A DNA stretch of 64,000 nucleotides. It comes from Corynebacterium falsenii (lineage in GTDB: Bacteria; Actinomycetota; Actinomycetes; Mycobacteriales; Mycobacteriaceae). The stretch is taken from positions 1,736,001 to 1,800,000 of the forward strand of contig NZ_CP083646.1 of assembly GCF_020099275.1 (NCBI RefSeq), in the 5' to 3' direction. Made by a program: the position numbers and the translations under genes. A model generated the notes under the pieces. That model searched no databases and was not told the DNA's origin. It worked only from the letters and a program-made list of their open reading frames with translations. How positions within the stretch are numbered: the stretch's first letter is position 1; every line of letters starts with the position of its first letter. This document shows positions 46,266-54,333 of this stretch, in pieces.

Positions 46266-48335
46266 CTACTGGGTGGGTACCAGCTGCTCGAGCAATTCCT
46301 TGCTGGGCTGCTCGTTGCGCCGCGAGCTGATCCAATCAGAGATGATGGTCAGTGCCTTCTCGCGGGGCACACCGTTGATCTGGCTGCCGTCGAGGAAGCG
46401 GAAGCTCACTGCACCCGCTTCCACGTCGCGGCCACCGACCAAGATCATGAAGGGCACCTTGGACGTGGTGTGGGTACGGATCTTCTTCTGCATGCGGTCG
46501 TCGGAGGTATCCACCTCCGCGCGGATACCCCGGGCGCGAAGGTCATCAGCGAAGCGCTCGAGGTACTCGTTGAACTCGTCCGCCACGGGGATGCCCACCA
46601 CCTGGTGCGGTGCCAGCCATGCGGGGAAGGCGCCGGCGTAGTGCTCCAGCAGCACAGCAAAGAACCGCTCAATCGAACCGAAGAGCGCTCGGTGAATCAT
46701 GATCGGGCGCTTCTTCGTGCCATCGGGTGCCGTGTATTCCAAGTTGAAGCGCTCGGGCAGGTTGAAGTCCAGCTGCACCGTGGACATCTGCCAGGTGCGG
46801 CCGATGGCGTCTCGGGCCTGCACGGAGATCTTCGGACCATAGAACGCTGCACCAGCCGGGTCCGGGACCAGGTCCAGGCCAGATTGCGTGGCGACGCGCT
46901 GCAGAATCTCGGTAGAACGCTCCCAGATCTCGTCCGATCCCACGAACTTGTTCGGGTCCTTCGTGGACAGCTCCAGGTAGAAATCATCCAGACCGTAGTC
47001 GCGCAGCAGGGAGATGATGAACTCCAGCACCGTGGTCAGCTCCTTCTCCAGCTGGTCCTCGGTGCAGTAGATGTGGGCGTCGTCCTGGGTGAAGCCACGG
47101 GCGCGGGTCAAACCGTGGATCACGCCGGACTTTTCGTAGCGGTACACGGTTCCGAACTCGAACAGGCGCAGTGGCAGCTCGCGGTAGGAACGGCCGCGCG
47201 ATGCGAAGATCAGGTTGTGCATCGGGCAGTTCATTGGCTTGGCGTAGTAGTCCTGCGGCTGCTTCGTCACATTGCCCTGCTCGTCGACTTCACCGTCGAG
47301 CTGCATGGGCGGGAACATGCCGCCGGCGTAGAAGTCCAGGTGACCGGACTTCTGGAACAGATCGCCCTTGGTGATGTGCGGCGTGTTCACGAAGGAGTAG
47401 CCAGAGGCGATGTGACGGCGGCGGGAGTGCTCCTCCATCTCGAGGCGCACGATGCCACCGTCCGGGTGGAACACCGGGAACCCGGAGCCGATCTCATCCG
47501 GGAAGCTGAACAGGTCCAGCTCCTGACCGAGCCTGCGGTGATCACGCTTCTCGGCTTCCTCGAGCATCGTCTTGTAGGCGTCCAGGGCCTCCTTGGATTC
47601 CCAGGCGGTGCCGTAGATGCGCTGCAGTCCGGCATTGGACTGATCGCCGCGCCAGTATGCCGCCGACGAACGCGTGAGAGCGAAGGCGGGAATGTAGCGG
47701 GTCGTGGGCACGTGGGGTCCGCGGCAGAGGTCGTACCACTCGACGTCCCCGGTGCGCGGGTTGACGTTGGAGTACGCCGTGAGTTCTCCCGATCCCACCT
47801 CGGTGGCCTCATCGGAGTCGGGGTCGACGTTGCCCTTGTCATCGATGAGCTCGGTCTTGTACGGCTCGTTGACGTATTCAGCCCGGGCTTCGTCGACATT
47901 GCTGTAAGCCTTGCGGGTGAATTTCTGCCCAGACTTGATGATCTTCTTCATCGTCTTTTCGATCTTGGAAAGATCCTCGGGCGTGAACGGCTCTGCGACG
48001 TCAAAGTCGTAGTAGAAGCCGTTGTCAATGGCCGGACCGATACCCAGCTTGGTGCCGGGGAACTCCTTCTGCACGGCCTGGGCAAGGACGTGCGCGCAAG
48101 AGTGGCGGATGACCGAGCGGCCATCCTCGGTGTCGGAAGCTACAGCCGTGACCTCGGTATCGGTCTCTGGAGACCATGCCAGGTCTCGCAGTTGTCCGGT
48201 GGCATCCTTCACGGCGACGATCGCTTGGGGTCCCTTGTTGGGCAGTTCCAGCGGACGCATCGCCGTTCCGGCAGTCTCCCCTGCCGGAACGATGAAGGAC
48301 ACAGGGGCGTGGGCATCAATATCGGGGCTGTTCAC
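46266..48335 (-). CDS. thrS: Threonyl-tRNA synthetase
   Basis: Class II synthetase with editing. The 689-residue protein has an N-terminal TGS-like domain, the editing domain with [10 protein letters not shown], motif 2 region [15 protein letters not shown], the zinc ligands Cys ([10 protein letters not shown]) and His, and a C-terminal anticodon domain ending near the Gln-rich tail. GTG start at 48335 with AAAAGGAG 8 nt upstream. No T-box leader is visible in the 71 bp gap to the peroxidase gene, which lies upstream in the same direction. Confidence 0.97.
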   Translation of the reverse strand: MNSPDIDAHAPVSFIVPAGETAGTAMRPLELPNKGPQAIVAVKDATGQLRDLAWSPETDTEVTAVASDTEDGRSVIRHSCAHVLAQAVQKEFPGTKLGIGPAIDNGFYYDFDVAEPFTPEDLSKIEKTMKKIIKSGQKFTRKAYSNVDEARAEYVNEPYKTELIDDKGNVDPDSDEATEVGSGELTAYSNVNPRTGDVEWYDLCRGPHVPTTRYIPAFALTRSSAAYWRGDQSNAGLQRIYGTAWESKEALDAYKTMLEEAEKRDHRRLGQELDLFSFPDEIGSGFPVFHPDGGIVRLEMEEHSRRRHIASGYSFVNTPHITKGDLFQKSGHLDFYAGGMFPPMQLDGEVDEQGNVTKQPQDYYAKPMNCPMHNLIFASRGRSYRELPLRLFEFGTVYRYEKSGVIHGLTRARGFTQDDAHIYCTEDQLEKELTTVLEFIISLLRDYGLDDFYLELSTKDPNKFVGSDEIWERSTEILQRVATQSGLDLVPDPAGAAFYGPKISVQARDAIGRTWQMSTVQLDFNLPERFNLEYTAPDGTKKRPIMIHRALFGSIERFFAVLLEHYAGAFPAWLAPHQVVGIPVADEFNEYLERFADDLRARGIRAEVDTSDDRMQKKIRTHTTSKVPFMILVGGRDVEAGAVSFRFLDGSQINGVPREKALTIISDWISSRRNEQPSKELLEQLVPTQ

Positions 48336-48406
48336 AGCTTCCGTACTCCTTTTGGACGTCTTCAGTGACGGTCACATACCTGGTGACAGTCGTAACTGTC
48401 CAGAGT

Positions 48407-49615
48407 TTACCCCTCGAGCAGCTTCTGTCCCCAGTAGGACCCCTGTTGTGTACCCGGCGGGTTCCAGAACACGGCCGAGCCCACGTGGGTGATCCACCGA
48501 TTGAGTCGGTCGCTGGCTGCCAAGCGCTTCTGCAGCGGCGTAAACGCGGTCGAAGGATCCTTCTGGAAGCAGATGAAGATCAGGCCAGACTCGGCCTTGG
48601 GCGTCACGGCGTCATCGAAGTTGTACGCGCGACGGCGCAGCCGTGTGCCTTCGCCGGCGGCGATGCCCACGTGACTGTTCTTGTCAATGAGTGGAATGCC
48701 GGTGTCGTCGGTCTTATTGAGATCGACCTTGTCGAACTCGCCCTTGCCAGACAGCGGCGCGCCCGTATCCGCCTTGCGGCCGAACACTGTTTCTCGTCCT
48801 TGACGATCGAGGGCTTCCCACGCGGGCATGTCGTAGACGATGCGGCGCACGACCATCGCGCTGCCGCCCTGGTCGTCCCAGATCTCTTCGTTGTACTGAT
48901 CGTCGGTGCGGGGAACGGCGGTGCCGTCTTTGAACCCGAGGAGATTGCGTGGGGTTTGGCCGGGCACGGCATCAAGGAAGCCACGTTGGGACCACACGGG
49001 TGTGACGTAGTCCTGTCCGCCGCGGGTGAGCACGCGAGCTGCGTGGTTCACCGCAGTAAGGTCGTTACCGCAAATTTGCAGGCAGAGGTCTGCTTGTCCC
49101 CAGGCGTCGTCGAGCTTATCGCCCTTGAACGCGGGCAACCCGTCGCGGTGCTCGCTTACCCACGCGGGAACCTTGGAGCTCAGCTTGAGCTTGTCGATGA
49201 GGGTGGGGCCCCATCCCACGGTGATCGTGAGGTTGTCTGGTATCTTGGACAGCTCACCTTCGAGATCCGCCAGCGCTGGTTCGCCCTGCGTCATGGACCG
49301 TGCGTCTTTGGTCCAGATGCGCATGAGGCGCTCCATGTTCTGCTTGTTTTCTTCGCCGTCTTTGAAGTCGTAGGCAATGAGCAGCGCATGGCTTTGTGGT
49401 GCCGTTCGAATGCCGGCTTGGTGGGGTCCGTCGAAGTCTATTGTTTTTTTCAACGCCGCTACATCTGCGTTGTCTTGTTCCGTTGCAGTCGCGGTTCCCG
49501 ATGCGGTAGCTGCCGTGAAGACAGAAGCGGCTCCCGCCGCGCCGAGGCCTGCGAAGAAGCCTCGGCGGGAGAGCGTCATCGGAGAGCGACCGTCTGCTTT
49601 TCCGCTCTCACGCAT
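48407..49615 (-). CDS. efeB: Tat-exported DyP-type heme peroxidase (EfeB-like)
   Basis: Secreted heme peroxidase of the EfeB/YcdB class. The 402-residue protein begins with a Tat signal (SRRGFFAGLGAAG, about 16-28). The GxxDG heme motif is GFKDGTA, followed by the long distal loop and RRRAYNF near the C-terminus. The start is ATG 49615 or an internal ATG 36 nt downstream. It is 3 bp downstream of the PCuAC gene in a metal-handling operon. Heme oxidation, iron release or a general peroxidase role are all possible. Confidence 0.92.
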   Translation of the reverse strand: MRESGKADGRSPMTLSRRGFFAGLGAAGAASVFTAATASGTATATEQDNADVAALKKTIDFDGPHQAGIRTAPQSHALLIAYDFKDGEENKQNMERLMRIWTKDARSMTQGEPALADLEGELSKIPDNLTITVGWGPTLIDKLKLSSKVPAWVSEHRDGLPAFKGDKLDDAWGQADLCLQICGNDLTAVNHAARVLTRGGQDYVTPVWSQRGFLDAVPGQTPRNLLGFKDGTAVPRTDDQYNEEIWDDQGGSAMVVRRIVYDMPAWEALDRQGRETVFGRKADTGAPLSGKGEFDKVDLNKTDDTGIPLIDKNSHVGIAAGEGTRLRRRAYNFDDAVTPKAESGLIFICFQKDPSTAFTPLQKRLAASDRLNRWITHVGSAVFWNPPGTQQGSYWGQKLLEG

Positions 49616-49618
49616 TTT

Positions 49619-50281
49619 TTACTGGCCCTCGTGGCCCTCGTGGCCTTCATGGCCCTCGCCGTGCTGCATGTTCTCGTGGTTGCCCTCGGACATGCCGGCG
49701 CCGTTGCCGTTGTCCTTGCCATCGTAGTGCTCGTGGCTGGACTGCTGAACGCGAACCGGGATGTCGTTCAGCGGGTACTCCTTGCCATCGGCATCCTTGA
49801 GAACAAGGTTGACGGTATCGCCTGCGGCGAGCTCTTGCGGCACATCCATGATCATGATGTGATCGCCGCCGGGCTTCAGGGTGACTTCGCCCTTAGCCGG
49901 GATCATCAGGCCGTCTTCCTTGACCTTCATCACACCGTCGACGGTCTGGTGGATCTCGTAGCGAGCCCCCTTGATGTTGCCGCTGACGGAGACGATGTGA
50001 ATCTCCTTGTCGGTGTCGTTCTTGAGGGTGCCCATGACCGACGTCATCTTCTTCTCGGTGCTCTTGGCGGTGACGTAACCGTCCTCAAGCTTGAGTGCGC
50101 CTTCGGTCTTGGTGTCATCCGAAACCTTTTCGCTGGCGCTTTCGACAGCGGAGCTTGCTGCCGAGGAAGCGTCGGAAGCCTTGTCATCGCTCGAATCGGA
50201 GCAGCCCGCCAGCACGAGGCCGGCGCTGAGTCCTAGCGCTGCAATAGCAAGGGGACGACGAGCAGTTGTACGAGTACGCAT
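49619..50281 (-). CDS. PCu(A)C copper chaperone lipoprotein with His-rich tail
   Basis: A 220-residue periplasmic/surface lipoprotein: signal with lipobox LVLAGC, Ser/Asp-rich spacer (about 27-55), then the PCuAC domain. The copper motif is HQTVDGVMKVKEDGLM...GDHIMIM, matching H-x-M / H-I-M spacing. Unusually it ends with a histidine-rich tail of about 38 residues with HEGHEGHEG encoded by 9 bp repeats (49622-49657). ATG 50281 with AAGGAAAC upstream. It is co-oriented with copC, the small lipoprotein gene and efeB. Confidence 0.9.
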   Translation of the reverse strand: MRTRTTARRPLAIAALGLSAGLVLAGCSDSSDDKASDASSAASSAVESASEKVSDDTKTEGALKLEDGYVTAKSTEKKMTSVMGTLKNDTDKEIHIVSVSGNIKGARYEIHQTVDGVMKVKEDGLMIPAKGEVTLKPGGDHIMIMDVPQELAAGDTVNLVLKDADGKEYPLNDIPVRVQQSSHEHYDGKDNGNGAGMSEGNHENMQHGEGHEGHEGHEGQ

Positions 50282-50350
50282 AACGATTGTTTCCTTCTGT
50301 AGTAGGTTCATCCGCTACGAGTCCGAGCACACCTGCAAGGAGAGTGATCC

Positions 50351-50375
50351 CGCCCTAGTTATAGGCACTAGGGCG
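50351..50375 (-). other. Intercistronic hairpin between the small lipoprotein gene and the PCuAC gene
   Basis: Perfect 8 bp arms cgccctag and ctagggcg around a 9 nt loop, 19 bp after the lipoprotein stop. No U-tract. It may tune expression of the downstream copper genes by processing or partial termination. Confidence 0.45.
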
Positions 50376-50394
50376 CGTGAGGTGAAGAACGCCT

Positions 50395-50706
50395 CTAGTT
50401 GCCGGTTGCTGTGGACGTAGCAGCTGCACCGGTGGTTTCCGTGGGCATGACGCCAGCGGTGGCACCCGTGCTGTTTTGTTCGGTACCAACGACCATGCCG
50501 TTGGCATCGGTGGTCTCCGTTGTGGTGGCGGTTGCCTGACCAGCGAAGGCCTTGTCCGTGGTGAAGATATCCGGCTCTGCGGGGCCGGTCGTTGCCGTGT
50601 TAACACGCTCGTCGGTCGGCTTCTGGCCGGGAGGGGAGCATGCAGACAGTGCGAGCACAGCGGTCAGCGCCAGCGCTGCGGAGGTTGCGGTACGAAACTT
50701 CATCAC
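50395..50706 (-). CDS. Small Thr-rich lipoprotein of unknown function in the copper operon
   Basis: A 103-residue protein with a signal peptide and lipobox LSAC (Cys about 23), then a low-complexity Thr/Ala/Gly-rich mature part containing two methionines and no His or Cys cluster. It has no recognisable domain. It lies 20 bp downstream of copC and 113 bp upstream of the PCuAC gene, all in one direction, so it is probably part of the same metal-handling system. Start at ATG 50706 or 50703. Confidence 0.7.
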   Translation of the reverse strand: MMKFRTATSAALALTAVLALSACSPPGQKPTDERVNTATTGPAEPDIFTTDKAFAGQATATTTETTDANGMVVGTEQNSTGATAGVMPTETTGAAATSTATGN

Positions 50707-50726
50707 GGAGTCTCCTCTAGAACGAG

Positions 50727-51326
50727 TCAGTCTTTCTTGATATCGCGATAGCGCTTAATAGCGAGCACTAGCGCACCTGCAATTACGACGATACCGCCCA
50801 CGGGCAAAAGCCACGAAGGGACACTCGAGTTTGACTCCCCCTGCTCCCCCTCTGTGGAGGTAGCGGTGGTGTCTGCCTTGGCGTCGTCAGACCCCTTGGC
50901 GGCAGCCGAGCTATCAGGGTTATCGACCGTGAATTGGTATCCGCCGCGAGTAGCGTGTCCGTCCGAACTGGTGATTTGGTAGCCCACGGTGTACTCACCA
51001 GGCTCGCTGCGAACATTGTCCGGCACGTCGAGGATCAGTTCTTGACCCTTTGCGCGGGGCTCACCGCGGAACAAGACGTTTCCATCCCGGCTCACGGAAA
51101 TCGTGTTGAAGCCTTGCTGGGGTTCACCAGAGAAGTTCAAGATGATCTCGTGGGGCAGTTGCTTGATGGTCTCATTCTGCTCCGGCTGGGAACTGAGAAC
51201 CGCATCGTGTGCGAGGGCTGGCGCCGCGAAGCCGATCGAACTTGCGCCCGCAAAGGCTGCTGCGGACAGGATGGCCGCAGCGTGGCGTCGAGACGAGTTC
51301 GTCAAAGAGTTCCCAAGGAAACGCAT
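50727..51326 (-). CDS. copC: CopC-domain copper-binding exported protein with C-terminal membrane anchor
   Basis: A 199-residue exported copper protein. The signal peptide ends in APALA, so the mature protein begins with His (HDAVLSSQPEQNE), the classic N-terminal copper ligand of CopC. The CopC beta-barrel follows (to about 130: TSSDGHATRGGYQFTV carries the second His). A Gly/Ser/Thr/Asp linker leads to one membrane segment (about 170-190) and a basic tail. The start ATG 51326 is preferred to the longer frame. A GlxR-type box lies about 107-122 bp upstream. Confidence 0.9.
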   Translation of the reverse strand: MRFLGNSLTNSSRRHAAAILSAAAFAGASSIGFAAPALAHDAVLSSQPEQNETIKQLPHEIILNFSGEPQQGFNTISVSRDGNVLFRGEPRAKGQELILDVPDNVRSEPGEYTVGYQITSSDGHATRGGYQFTVDNPDSSAAAKGSDDAKADTTATSTEGEQGESNSSVPSWLLPVGGIVVIAGALVLAIKRYRDIKKD

Positions 51327-51432
51327 GGATACATTCAACCTTTCGATCAGAGTTGACCTCAGTGCCGGCGCGTAGGGCTCCGGCACTGTAGGAGTAGTCG
51401 TAGCGGGGAGCTGAATAGTTCCCAGCCCACTG

Positions 51433-51448
51433 TGTGACATCAGTCACA
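51433..51448. promoter_or_regulatory. GlxR/CRP-family binding site upstream of copC
   Basis: TGTGA-N6-TCACA is a perfect match to the corynebacterial GlxR (cAMP-CRP) half-sites. It lies between the tRNA-Val gene and copC, and the only gene facing away from it that it can control is the copC operon. Whether it activates or represses depends on the unknown transcription start. Confidence 0.7.
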
Positions 51449-51504
51449 GCCCGACGTCGTTGTGACAAACTGCGACACGGCGAGACCGAGGCCAGATACA
51501 CAAA

Positions 51505-51533
51505 AAGAGGGAGCCCCTGGTGGGAGCTCCCTC
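51505..51533 (-). terminator. Terminator of the minus-strand tRNA-Val gene
   Basis: Arms agagggagc (51505-51513) and gctccctct (51525-51533), extended by 3 more pairs, followed on the minus strand by UUUUUGUG. It ends the tRNA-Val transcript and separates it from the copC promoter region. Confidence 0.9.
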
Positions 51534-51538
51534 TCGTG

Positions 51539-51610
51539 TGGTCCTAACTGGGATCGAACCAGTGACCTTTCCGGTGTGAACGGAACGCTCTCCCGCTGAG
51601 CTATAGGACC
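51539..51610 (-). tRNA. tRNA-Val (anticodon CAC)
   Basis: A 72-base cloverleaf: acceptor GGTCCTA/TAGGACC, D arm, anticodon stem TTCCG/CGGAA with loop TTCACAC, T arm ACTGG/CCAGT with TTCGATC, discriminator A. CCA is not encoded. It lies alone on the minus strand beside the plus-strand tRNA group. Confidence 0.96.
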
Positions 51611-51751
51611 GTGTGTGCCTCAGGCACCGTTGAAATGTACCACCCCATCGCTGCAAAATAAAAATTGCAACCATGTAATGCGCCTGACCTGGCGATTTGT
51701 GGGAATGCGCTTAGGCAGGCTACTGTTTGTTCTCGCAGCAGCAAGTTGCAT

Positions 51752-51827
51752 GCGGATGTAGCGCAGTTGGTAGCGCATCACCTTGCCAAGGTGAGGGTCG
51801 CGAGTTCGAGTCTCGTCATCCGCTCCA
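51752..51827 (+). tRNA. tRNA-Gly (anticodon GCC), copy 1
   Basis: Acceptor GCGGATG/CATCCGC, anticodon stem TCACC/GGTGA with loop TTGCCAA, T arm GCGAG/CTCGT with one G-U pair. CCA is encoded. Sequence identical to copies 2 and 3. Confidence 0.96.
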
Positions 51828-51887
51828 CGTTCCTCGTTTTAGGGTTCTCGTTATCTATCGAGTACGCTAAAAAAGGAATTGTGCACC

Positions 51888-51959
51888 GCGCGTTTAGCTC
51901 AGCGGGAGAGCGCTTCCCTGACACGGAAGAGGTCACTGGTTCGATCCCAGTATCGCGCA
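51888..51959 (+). tRNA. tRNA-Val (anticodon GAC) with an acceptor-stem mismatch
   Basis: A 72-base cloverleaf: anticodon stem CTTCC/GGAAG with loop CTGACAC, T arm ACTGG/CCAGT. Acceptor GCGCGTT pairs with ATCGCGC except for a U6-U67 mismatch; the remaining six pairs are normal. Discriminator A, CCA not encoded. Confidence 0.94.
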
Positions 51960-51994
51960 CAGATCCACGATCACCTGGTGGTCATTGGATTATT

Positions 51995-52070
51995 GCGGAT
52001 GTAGCGCAGTTGGTAGCGCATCACCTTGCCAAGGTGAGGGTCGCGAGTTCGAGTCTCGTCATCCGCTCCA
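51995..52070 (+). tRNA. tRNA-Gly (anticodon GCC), copy 2
   Basis: Identical in all 76 bases, including encoded CCA, to copies 1 and 3. It is followed by an inverted repeat (cccccactgatcagtgcggggg, 22 bases written as arms ccccc/ggggg) with no U-tract. Confidence 0.96.
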
Positions 52071-52124
52071 CGATCCCCCACTGATCAGTGCGGGGGTCAT
52101 GCACGTGTATGTAGCGTGCGGAAT

Positions 52125-52196
52125 GGTGGAATGGCTGAGTGGCTTAGGCAACGGTCTGCAAAACCGTCTACACGGGTTCGATTCCCGTTTCCACCT
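52125..52196 (+). tRNA. tRNA-Cys (anticodon GCA)
   Basis: Acceptor GGTGGAA/TTCCACC, anticodon stem ACGGT/ACCGT with loop CTGCAAA, T arm ACGGG/CCCGT, discriminator T(U), typical of tRNA-Cys. CCA not encoded. tRNA-Gly copy 3 starts 3 bases after it. Confidence 0.96.
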
Positions 52197-52199
52197 CAC

Positions 52200-52275
52200 G
52201 CGGATGTAGCGCAGTTGGTAGCGCATCACCTTGCCAAGGTGAGGGTCGCGAGTTCGAGTCTCGTCATCCGCTCCA
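52200..52275 (+). tRNA. tRNA-Gly (anticodon GCC), copy 3
   Basis: Identical to copies 1 and 2, CCA encoded. It is the last tRNA of the plus-strand group; a terminator follows at 52301. Confidence 0.96.
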
Positions 52276-52300
52276 CGATCACCTTATGATCACAGCGATC

Positions 52301-52347
52301 AACCCGCCCCGAGCATTCCCCTCTAGGGATCCGCTCGGAGGCGGGTT
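52301..52347 (+). terminator. Terminator of the plus-strand tRNA operon
   Basis: Arms aacccgcc and ggcgggtt, extended inside by cgagc/gctcg after one or two mismatched bases, with a long loop. TCGTC follows, so the U-tract is short. It lies 25 bp after tRNA-Gly copy 3. Confidence 0.65.
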
Positions 52348-52408
52348 TCGTCATACACGGGCGTGGCATGCAGTCTTCCCGCCACACTCGCCACTACGAT
52401 AAGTGCCG

Positions 52409-53692
52409 ATGACTGCCGCAAAAACCACTTATACGACGTCCTCAGCGCTGGATCGAACGCGCATCTCCCTGCTGTGTGCGTGGATCTTCTGGCCGCTGGC
52501 CATAGCCACGTTCGTCCACAAGGTGTTCTTGGTTCCACACAACCACCACGTCACGGACGACTTCACCACCGTGATCACCGCCCTGCACCGGTTCCGTGAC
52601 GGAGTTCCGGTCTACAGCGAGGACTACTCCACGGTGGACCCGCACTACCTCTACTCCCCCGGCGGCACTCTCCTTCTCAGCCCGCTGGCGTGGTTGCCGA
52701 ATGCCGACGCAAGCCGAAGCGTGTACATCATTGCCAATGGCATTGCCGTGGTACTCGCCATTGCCATCCTCACCAAGCTGTTCCGCTTCTCGCTGCGCTC
52801 TGGTGTATTCCCAGCGGCGATCTTTTTCACCTTCGCGACGGAGGCGGTGCAGAACACCCTGTTGTTCTCCAACATCAATGGCCTCCTGCTGCTCGCCGAG
52901 GTGCTGTTCCTGTGGTTGTTGCTGACTCGGCGGCAGATTCTTTCCGGCATCGTCTTGGGACTCGCAATCACTGTGAAGCCGCAATTCGCGCCACTGTTGT
53001 TCCTACCTTTTGTCAAGCGGCAATGGGTCAACGTGATCACCGGCATCGTCGTGCCCATCCTGTTCAACCTCGCGGCACTGCCACTCATGGTCTCGCCCGG
53101 CGATTACATCTCCAAGTTGGTTCCCTACCTCGGTGAGGTTCGCGACTACGCCAACTCGTCAATCTCCGGTGTTGGGGTGCACTTCGGATTCCCCGACTGG
53201 TCCATCCTCCTGTGGCGTGTTCTCGCCGCAGCGTTCGTCATCGTAGCCATCGTGGTTCTGTTGCGGTGGAAGGATCGCGACGAACTCATGTGGGCCACCA
53301 CAACAGCGGGCGTGCTGCTGACTGGGGTGTTCCTCGTCAGCTCTCTGGGGCAGATGTACTACTCGATGCTTTTGCTGCCCATGTTCTTCACCGTGGTTCG
53401 CTCGCGCTCCATCATGCACAATCCAGTGGCGTGGGTCGGGGTGTACCTATGTACCAGTTTGGACTCGTGGTTCTCCGATCGGTGGGGAGTCTATGGCCGC
53501 ATCGCGGAATATGCCCGTGGCACAGTTGGTTGGTCTTTACTAGTGGTTACTGCTGCAACGGTAGCCGTGGTGTGGGCGATCATGGAGCGCCGAGAAGGAT
53601 CGCCCGCACTGGGTGATGTGAGCACGTATGGTCTGTTCGGTTCGAAGAACACCAGCCGCGACAGCTCTCACACCCTGGCGGACTCCCGCTAG
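52409..53692 (+). CDS. aftC: GT87-family polytopic glycosyltransferase, AftC-like arabinofuranosyltransferase
   Basis: Membrane GT-C enzyme expected to add alpha-1,3-arabinofuranose branches from decaprenyl-phospho-arabinose during arabinogalactan synthesis. The 427-residue protein has about 10 hydrophobic segments and an acidic HVTDDFTT motif after TM1 (Asp50/Asp51), the expected catalytic position of GT-C enzymes. Assignment as AftC rests on the next gene being msrB followed by hemQ, as with Rv2673-Rv2676c; sequence alone supports only GT87. ATG 52409 is the likely start. Ser/Arg-rich tail. Confidence 0.75.
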   Translation: MTAAKTTYTTSSALDRTRISLLCAWIFWPLAIATFVHKVFLVPHNHHVTDDFTTVITALHRFRDGVPVYSEDYSTVDPHYLYSPGGTLLLSPLAWLPNADASRSVYIIANGIAVVLAIAILTKLFRFSLRSGVFPAAIFFTFATEAVQNTLLFSNINGLLLLAEVLFLWLLLTRRQILSGIVLGLAITVKPQFAPLLFLPFVKRQWVNVITGIVVPILFNLAALPLMVSPGDYISKLVPYLGEVRDYANSSISGVGVHFGFPDWSILLWRVLAAAFVIVAIVVLLRWKDRDELMWATTTAGVLLTGVFLVSSLGQMYYSMLLLPMFFTVVRSRSIMHNPVAWVGVYLCTSLDSWFSDRWGVYGRIAEYARGTVGWSLLVVTAATVAVVWAIMERREGSPALGDVSTYGLFGSKNTSRDSSHTLADSR

Positions 53693-53769
53693 CCCAGTAG
53701 TATCCGCACGTCCGTACTTCCGTAACTTACATACCTCCACAAACCACGTCGACGAAGGGGATACCCACC

Positions 53770-54279
53770 GTGAACCACCAAGACACACCACAAGCTCGAC
53801 AGGCTGAGCAAACCGAGCAGACCGCACAGAATGAGCAGAGTGGGCCGTCGCTCTCCCCGATGTCGGAAGTCCAGGACTTCCGCTCACTCAGTGACGCTGA
53901 ATGGAAGAAGCGCCTGAGCCCAGAGGAATATGCAGTACTTCGCCAAGCCGGCACGGAAGCCCCGTTCAAGGGCGAATACACAGACACGGAGACCGAGGGC
54001 ATCTACCGCTGCCGTGCGTGTGGCGCGGAGCTGTTCCGCTCCACCGAAAAATTCCACTCGCACTGCGGCTGGCCGAGCTTTTTCGATCCGGCTGACTCGG
54101 ACGCCGTGATTACTCGCGTGGACGATTCCCTCGGTATGCGCCGGATCGAGGTGCTGTGCGCGAATTGCGAGAGCCACCTTGGCCACGTCTTCGAGGGCGA
54201 AGGTTACGATACCCCCACAGATCTGCGCTACTGCATCAACAGCATCTGCCTAACTCTCGATACCGAGAGCGCCTCGTAA
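53770..54279 (+). CDS. msrB: Peptide-methionine (R)-S-oxide reductase MsrB
   Basis: Repairs R-methionine sulfoxide in proteins. The 169-residue protein has two zinc CxxC pairs (YRCRAC, LCANC), the substrate region HCGWPSFFDP, and the catalytic Cys in LRYCINS. The resolving cysteine near the N-terminus is not evident. The first 25 residues are a Gln/Thr-rich extension. GTG start at 53770. It is co-oriented with aftC and 77 bp behind it. Confidence 0.94.
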   Translation: MNHQDTPQARQAEQTEQTAQNEQSGPSLSPMSEVQDFRSLSDAEWKKRLSPEEYAVLRQAGTEAPFKGEYTDTETEGIYRCRACGAELFRSTEKFHSHCGWPSFFDPADSDAVITRVDDSLGMRRIEVLCANCESHLGHVFEGEGYDTPTDLRYCINSICLTLDTESAS

Positions 54280-54333
54280 CGCTTCCCAGCGCGTGCCGAG
54301 GCTCAAAACCAAGGGGCCCTAAGCCAAGGAGTT

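Noticed and set aside
46470..48368. 632-codon plus-strand frame opposite thrS
   Set aside because: Antisense shadow rich in Val/Gly/Leu; thrS is full length on the other strand.
48336..48406. T-box or other riboswitch ahead of thrS (and in the leaders of alaS, hisS, aspS)
   Set aside because: The leaders are too short and have no specifier loop or antiterminator; only a small GACAGT/ACTGTC hairpin is seen before thrS.
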